Assembly (NCBI RefSeq): GCF_018119395.1
Contig: NZ_JAGPWD010000015.1
Location: 36,461-100,460, forward strand
Direction: 5' to 3'
Length of the DNA stretch: 64,000 bases
Source of the DNA: Massilia sp. ZL223
GTDB taxonomy: Bacteria; Pseudomonadota; Gammaproteobacteria; Burkholderiales; Burkholderiaceae_D
Every line of letters starts with the position of its first letter. Within the stretch, counting starts at the first letter, position 1. Positions 59,393-64,000 of this stretch are shown here, in pieces. Below the pieces are notes generated by a model. That model did not search any database. It saw only the letters and a list, made by a program, of their open reading frames with translations, and was not told the origin of the DNA. A program made the position numbers and the translations under genes.

Positions 59393-59686
59393 ATGAAAAC
59401 GAGCGTGGTGGGCGCGCTGCTGGCGCTGGCCGTGCTGGCCGGCTGCGGCCGCGGCGAGGAAGAGATGGGACCGGCGCAAAAGGCCGGCAAGGTGCTGGAC
59501 GACGCCGGCGCCCGGGTATCGGACAGCGTGAAGGACGAGCTGGCCAAGGCCGACCGCGCCGCGGAAGAGGCGCGCGACAAGGTCGCGGATGCGACGCGCG
59601 ACGCCAGCCGCGGGCTGGACCGGGCGACCGACAAGATCGGCAAGAAGGTCGAGGAGGCCGGGGAAAAGCTGCAAGACAAGAAATAG
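59393..59686 (+). CDS. Small lipoprotein with amphipathic helix (97 aa)
   Basis: A lipoprotein signal with lipobox LAGC (Cys19) is followed by a charged helix made of repeated AEEARDKVADATRDASR-type 11-residue periods, like apolipoprotein or YtxH-type helices. There is no enzymatic motif. AAGGAG precedes the ATG. It follows the tubulin-like operon by 73 bases on the same strand, so it may be a late member or a separate gene. It is likely anchored in the membrane, binding lipid or peptidoglycan by its helix. Confidence 0.7.
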   Translation: MKTSVVGALLALAVLAGCGRGEEEMGPAQKAGKVLDDAGARVSDSVKDELAKADRAAEEARDKVADATRDASRGLDRATDKIGKKVEEAGEKLQDKK

Positions 59687-59717
59687 GCGTACCTGCCGTT
59701 CCTGCCGGGCGCTGGTA

Positions 59718-61796
59718 TCAGGCGCTCGCGATGCGCAATTCCTTCCACTCTCCCAGCACGACGGACAGGTCCACCTGGCCCGCGCGCCATGCACGCTCCA
59801 GGTTCTGCTCGATCTCGTCGATGCAGGCCTTCTCCGGATCGGCGAAGCCGCGCACGCCATAGGCGCGGTTGCGCCCATGCGATTTGGCCAGGTAGAGCGC
59901 CATGTCGACCAGGTTGACCGCCCGCTCCCACGGCAGCGCCTGTCCGCCGACCCGGATCGGGAAGGGCGCGTAGCCGATCGAGACGTTCACCGACAGCTCG
60001 CCCTCGCCATGCCGCACGCGGATCGAGGCGATCCCGTTCAGGATGCGCTGGGCCACTTCGTCCAGGCCGCCGGCCGGGATCGTGGGCAGGTAGGCCAGGA
60101 ATTCCTCGCCGCCCCAGCGCACGATCATGTCGGTCTCACGCAGGATCTCGCGCAGGCCGGCCGCGATCGCGGTCAGCACCGCGTCGCCGGCCGCGTGGCC
60201 GTAAGTGTCGTTGATGTGCTTGAAATGGTCGACGTCGAGCAGGAACAGGGCGCCGGTGGTTTCTTCCGGCGCGCCGGCCGTGGCGCACGTGCCCTTGCCG
60301 GGCACGCCGCGCATGAATTCCAGGAAGTGGCGGCGGTTATACAGGGCGGTGAGCGGATCGCGCACGCTCTGCTGCTTGAGCTCGCGGTTCTTCTCGTGCA
60401 GCGCGGCGTTCGCATGCCGCACCTTGCGGTACAGCAGGCCGACGACGGCGGAGGCGAGCGCGAACACCACTGCCAGCAGCCACCAGACGCGCTGCTGCAG
60501 GCGGCGGTTGTCGAGTTCGGACGACTTGATCTGGTTCTCGCTGCGCAGCAGTTCGATCTGCTGCTGCTTCTTGTCGGCCTCGTATTTGGTCTGCAGGTCG
60601 AGCACGGCCTGCTGGCGGCGCTGCTCGAACAGCTCGTTCGAGATCTTGCGCTCGCGGTGGTAGGCGTGCAGGGCGCCGGACAGGTCGCCGGCGCGCTCCA
60701 GCGCCGCGCCGTATTCCTCCAGCACCATCTGCAGCTCGGGCTTGTCGCCCAGGTCTTCGTAGCCCGCCAGGCCGGCCTCGATGTGGCGCTTGCCCTCCAC
60801 CAGGCGGCCGAGCGCCATGTAGGCCTGGCCCAGGTTCAGGCGCGCCGTGATTTCCAGGCCGCGGTCGTTGAGCTTGCGCGCCGCCTGAATGGTCTGCTCG
60901 GCATAGTTGGCGGCGTTGCGGTAATCGTGCAGCTTCAGGTAGCAGTCCGACAGGTTCACCAGCGTGTAGGCGACCATCGAATGGGCGCCGATCTTGCGCT
61001 CGAGCGCGAGGGCGTCCTGCAGCGCCCTGAGGCCGCGCTGGTACTGGCGGGCGGCGATCGCCAGGCCGTATTCGGCGTCCTTGAGCGTCGCCATGCGGCC
61101 GGGAGAATTCGTCTTCAGCGCCGCCGTGGTGGCTTCTTCCAGCACCTTCAGGCCCGCTTCCGGATCGCGCAGCAGGCCGTACAGGCGCGCCAGCGAGTTC
61201 AGCGTCATCACGATCTGCACCGGGTCGCCGGACTGGCGCGCCAGCGCGGCCGCCGTTTGCAGGCGGTCGAGGGCGGTCGGCAGGTTGCCTTCCTCGGCAT
61301 AGGTTTCGCCGGTGGAAATCAGGCTGCGCAGGCGCAGGTCGAAGTCCTGGGTGGTCCTGGCCAGCTGTTCCGCTTCCCGGATCAGGCGGTGCGATTCCGG
61401 CAGACGGTGCTCGCCCGATTCGATATAGCCCTTGCGCAGCAGGCCCTTGGCCAGGGCCACGGTGTCCTTGTGCGTACGGCCCAGCGCGATCAGTTCCTCG
61501 GTAGTGGCCAGCGCTTCCTCGTTGTGGCCCAGGACGTACTGGGCGCTGGCGAGCTGGTTCAGGAATTCGGCTCGCTCGGGCAGGGCAGCGGCGCGGCCTT
61601 CGGCCTCGATCTCCTTGAGCATCGGCAGGGCGCGCTCGGGAACGAAGCGGTTGACCTCGCGGATCTCGGCCAGGCGCTGGGTGAGGGGCGCACCACCAGC
61701 GGAATAGGCCGGCGCCGCGCACAGCGCGGCACAGAGCGCCGCGGCCAGCGCGAGGCTTCGGGGACGCGCGGTAGCGCGTTGCAGGGCAGCGAACAT
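59718..61796 (-). CDS. TPR-repeat membrane diguanylate cyclase (692 aa)
   Basis: A signal-like N-terminus is followed by about 380 residues of tetratricopeptide repeats (for example EFLNQLASAQYVLGHNEEALATTEELI, LVNLSDCYLKLHDYRNAANYAEQTI). A coiled coil (QQQIELLRSENQIKSSELDN) and one membrane helix (WWLLAVVFALASAVVGLLY) follow. A cytoplasmic GGDEF domain has RWGGEEFL in the active site, so it should make c-di-GMP. The domain also has DVDHFKHINDTYGH. No EAL domain. The periplasmic TPR part may sense peptide or protein signals. Divergent from the ABC genes. Confidence 0.93.
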   Translation of the reverse strand: MFAALQRATARPRSLALAAALCAALCAAPAYSAGGAPLTQRLAEIREVNRFVPERALPMLKEIEAEGRAAALPERAEFLNQLASAQYVLGHNEEALATTEELIALGRTHKDTVALAKGLLRKGYIESGEHRLPESHRLIREAEQLARTTQDFDLRLRSLISTGETYAEEGNLPTALDRLQTAAALARQSGDPVQIVMTLNSLARLYGLLRDPEAGLKVLEEATTAALKTNSPGRMATLKDAEYGLAIAARQYQRGLRALQDALALERKIGAHSMVAYTLVNLSDCYLKLHDYRNAANYAEQTIQAARKLNDRGLEITARLNLGQAYMALGRLVEGKRHIEAGLAGYEDLGDKPELQMVLEEYGAALERAGDLSGALHAYHRERKISNELFEQRRQQAVLDLQTKYEADKKQQQIELLRSENQIKSSELDNRRLQQRVWWLLAVVFALASAVVGLLYRKVRHANAALHEKNRELKQQSVRDPLTALYNRRHFLEFMRGVPGKGTCATAGAPEETTGALFLLDVDHFKHINDTYGHAAGDAVLTAIAAGLREILRETDMIVRWGGEEFLAYLPTIPAGGLDEVAQRILNGIASIRVRHGEGELSVNVSIGYAPFPIRVGGQALPWERAVNLVDMALYLAKSHGRNRAYGVRGFADPEKACIDEIEQNLERAWRAGQVDLSVVLGEWKELRIASA

Positions 61797-61868
61797 GGAT
61801 CGGGTCTCGTGGCGCCGGTCAGGTCCGACGATTCGTCTGAATAGTGCGAATAATTATAGGCCTGTTGC

Positions 61869-61912
61869 AGTGGAGAAATTCCACTTTCTCATCAATTGTC
61901 ACCAAAATGACA
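61869..61912. promoter_or_regulatory. Two inverted repeats in the divergent GGDEF/ABC promoter region
   Basis: AGTGGA-GAAAT-TCCACT (61869-61885) and TGTCA-N6-TGACA (61897-61912) lie 12 bases apart in the 259-base gap. They are of the size and spacing of dimeric regulator sites. Which gene they control is unknown. Confidence 0.4.
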
Positions 61913-62055
61913 CAGCCCGACCGCTCGCCGCTGACGCCCCCGCTTCGTGCAGCCTGGACCGCGCTTTCTGCCGTCCGTCACAAAGCCCCGGCCGCCCGGT
62001 TTTGCTTCCTTTACAGTATTTCCAACATATAAACAGCTCGAACAGGGAGACGGAG

Positions 62056-62925
62056 ATGCTGGAATTGCGCGCGGTAGAAAAGACCTTCGGCAAGCAGGTG
62101 CGGGCGGTGGATGGCGTCAGTCTAAGGCTGGAGCGGGGCGTGGTCGGCCTGATCGGCCACAACGGCGCCGGCAAGACCACCCTGATGCAGATGATCGCCA
62201 CCCTGACCCGTCCGAGCGCCGGCCAGATCCTGTGGAAGGGCGCCGACATCGCGCGCACGCCCGACGCCATCCGCCGTACCCTGGGCTACCTGCCGCAGGA
62301 CTTCGGCGTCTATCCCAACCTGAGCGCGCTCGAATTCATGCGGTATTTCGCGGCCCTGAAGGGCGTGCGCGACCCGGCCCGCATCCGCCGCCTGCTCGAA
62401 CTGGTCAACCTGCACGACCATGCCAAGCGTCCGGCGGCCTCGTTCTCGGGCGGCATGCGGCGCCGGCTCGGGATCGCCCAGGCGCTGCTGAACGATCCCG
62501 ACATCCTGGTGGTGGACGAACCGACCGCCGGCCTCGATCCGGAAGAGCGCCTGCGCTTCCGTAACCTGCTGGCGGAACTGGGCTTCGGCAAGCTGGTGAT
62601 CATGTCCACCCACATCGTCTCGGACGTCGAGAGCATCGCGAGCGAACTGGCGATCATGCGTTCCGGCCGCCTGGTGGCGCACGAGACCCCGGATGCGATC
62701 CTGGCGCGCGCCCGCGGCCAGGTGTGGTCGGCCAGCGTCGCCGCCCACGACTACGAGGCCCTGCGCGAGCGCGTGCACGTGCTGCAGGCCCAGCGCCAGG
62801 GCGACCGCGTGGCGCTGCGCATCGCGCACCCCGAACTGCCCTGCGGCGGCGCGCGCGCGGCCGAGCCGAGCCTGGAAGAAGCGCTGATGGCCCAGCGCTA
62901 TGCGGTGCAGGCGGAGGCGGCATGA
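62056..62925 (+). CDS. ABC transporter ATP-binding protein (289 aa)
   Basis: A full ABC domain: Walker A GHNGAGKTT (34-42), Q-loop YLPQDFGVYP, signature FSGGMRRRLG, Walker B ILVVDEPTAGLDPE and switch His in MSTHIVSDVES. The C-terminal 70 residues form the regulatory extension usual for ABC-2 exporters. It drives the membrane subunit encoded next, with which it overlaps by ATGA. A cryptic substrate, often antibiotics or lipids, is expected. GGAGACGGAG precedes the ATG. Confidence 0.94.
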   Translation: MLELRAVEKTFGKQVRAVDGVSLRLERGVVGLIGHNGAGKTTLMQMIATLTRPSAGQILWKGADIARTPDAIRRTLGYLPQDFGVYPNLSALEFMRYFAALKGVRDPARIRRLLELVNLHDHAKRPAASFSGGMRRRLGIAQALLNDPDILVVDEPTAGLDPEERLRFRNLLAELGFGKLVIMSTHIVSDVESIASELAIMRSGRLVAHETPDAILARARGQVWSASVAAHDYEALRERVHVLQAQRQGDRVALRIAHPELPCGGARAAEPSLEEALMAQRYAVQAEAA

Positions 62926-64000
62926 TCCACCTCGTCGCCACCCTGGCCGCCAATGAAGTGCGGCTGCGGCTGCGCCGCCTGTCGACCCTGGCGGCGGTGC
63001 TGGCCGTGATGGCCGTCAGCTGGGCCATGATCGAGGATCCGGCCGGCGGCAAGGTCCTGCTGGCGCTGGACGGCGCGCGCGTGCTGTACACCAGCTCGGC
63101 GCTGGCCATGGGCAGCGCCACCCTGGCCGGCGTGCTGTTCGGCATGGCGGGCTTCTACCTGCTGCGCGGGCGCACCGCCGAAGACCTGCGCAGCGGCATA
63201 GGCGGCGTGATCGGCGCCACCCCGGCCGGCAACGCGGCCCTGCTGGCCGGGCGTTGGCTGGGCGGTGTCGCCTACCTCGGCATCCTGGTGTTCGCCTTCA
63301 TGCTCACCATCCTGGCCTGCCACCTGCTGCGCGGCGATGGCCCGATCCAGCCCGTCGTCTACCTCCAGACCTATGTGCTGCTGCTGGGACCGATGGTGCT
63401 GTTCGCCGCCAGCTGCGCGCTGCTGTTCGACAGCTGGGGACCACTGATGGGAAAAGTGGGCGACCTGCTGTATTTCTTCATCTGGGTCGCCGCGATCGGC
63501 GTCGGCCCGCAGATGCTCGAGCAGGGCAAGGCCGCGCCCCAGGTGCTGCCGCTGGCCATGGCCTTCGACTTCATGGGCATGGGGAACGCCCTGGCCGTCA
63601 TGTCGCAGCATGCGAACACCAGCGCGATGGCGATCGGCAGCATGCCCTACGACCCGGCGCTGCCGGTACGCAGCTTCCCGCAATGGATGTGGTACCAGGG
63701 GGCTGTGCTCAGCCGCGCCCTGTCCGCCCTGGCGGCCATGCTGCCGGTCTTGCCGGCGCTGCTGTTGTTCCACCGCTTTTCGCCGGACCGCGTCAAGGCC
63801 GGCAAGGCGAGAGCGCGGCGCACGCCGCTGGCCGTCGTCAACGCCTGGCTGCGTCCTCTGTCGCGCCTGGTCCAGCCGCTGTTCGCCCTGGCCGCGCGCC
63901 TGCCGGGCGCCGCGGGCCAGACCCTGGCCGACGTCGCGCTGGCGCTGGCCGCGGCGCCGGCCGGCATCGCCCCCCAGGGGGCGGCCATGGTGGCCCGCGC
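62922..64000 (+). CDS. ABC-2 type transporter permease, cut by the window end
   Basis: Open through the right edge of the window (about 359 codons shown). Hydrophobic segments are VLAVMAVSWAMI, LAGVLFGMAGFYLL, YLGILVFAFMLTILA, VYLQTYVLLLGPMVLFA and LSALAAMLPVLPALLLF, with few charged residues between, as in ABC-2 membrane subunits. The start overlaps the ATPase stop (ATGA). The 3' end is not in the window. Confidence 0.85.
   Translation, partial: MIHLVATLAANEVRLRLRRLSTLAAVLAVMAVSWAMIEDPAGGKVLLALDGARVLYTSSALAMGSATLAGVLFGMAGFYLLRGRTAEDLRSGIGGVIGATPAGNAALLAGRWLGGVAYLGILVFAFMLTILACHLLRGDGPIQPVVYLQTYVLLLGPMVLFAASCALLFDSWGPLMGKVGDLLYFFIWVAAIGVGPQMLEQGKAAPQVLPLAMAFDFMGMGNALAVMSQHANTSAMAIGSMPYDPALPVRSFPQWMWYQGAVLSRALSALAAMLPVLPALLLFHRFSPDRVKAGKARARRTPLAVVNAWLRPLSRLVQPLFALAARLPGAAGQTLADVALALAAAPAGIAPQGAAMVAR

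Overview
The window is a GC-rich chromosomal segment of a betaproteobacterium. The best fit is Oxalobacteraceae, probably the Massilia/Telluria group. This rests on gene content and protein resemblance: a PEP-CTERM protein, a DUF2325 protein, RND and TonB genes, and the yebC-purD / hemF-nadD-rsfS-rlmH-maf-rng neighbourhood. It was judged by eye, with no database search. No phage, IS element, CRISPR array or integrase was seen.

Layout. 1-7.0 kb: a coupled pair of exported proteins, a DUF1622 membrane protein, three small hypothetical genes that look richer in A+T than their surroundings, a LytS/LytR-type two-component system and a secreted trypsin-like protease. 7.0-14.8 kb: a minus-strand housekeeping run, yebC-purD, then a REP-like inverted repeat, then hemF-nadD-rsfS-rlmH-maf-rng-HD hydrolase with tight or overlapping junctions. 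14.9-23.3 kb: a DUF2182 protein, an EamA transporter coupled to methylglyoxal synthase, a quinone oxidoreductase with a small membrane protein, a DUF4136 lipoprotein, pepN, fbp and tRNA-Thr(CGT). 23.5-30.3 kb: an arsenic-resistance cluster. 30.5-51.2 kb: a PEP-CTERM protein, a YdeI-like protein, a Fur-box-controlled DUF2325 protein, a Ser/Gly-rich membrane protein, an RND pump pair, a shortened DUF1800 protein, a candidate small RNA, a 2OG-Fe dioxygenase, a TonB receptor / DUF6702 / two tandem M1 peptidases block, a GAF sensor kinase and an M29-like peptidase. 51.4-59.3 kb: a five-gene operon around a 1205-residue tubulin-like protein. 59.4-64 kb: a small lipoprotein, a TPR-GGDEF protein and an ABC exporter running off the end.

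The arsenic cluster is two divergent units around a control region with several palindromes. To the right lie arsR2-arsC-aqpS-arsH, where arsenate is reduced and arsenite would leave by an aquaglyceroporin, as in the known Sinorhizobium arrangement. To the left lie an ArsO-like flavoprotein with a cysteine-pair tail, an MFS transporter and a second ArsR with a different cysteine layout. A MarR-ArsN2 fusion sits further left, followed by a fragment of a second acetyltransferase. No ArsB or ACR3 pump is present in the window.

The most unusual region is 51392-59319. It encodes a zinc-ribbon protein, an exported von Willebrand A-like protein with a degenerate metal site, a small two-helix membrane protein, a giant tubulin/FtsZ-superfamily protein ending in a GYF_2-like domain, and a zinc-ribbon/proline-rich/membrane protein. 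The genes are closely packed or overlapping and read as one machine joining a cytoplasmic GTPase-like filament protein to the inner membrane and periplasm. Its function is not known from the sequence.
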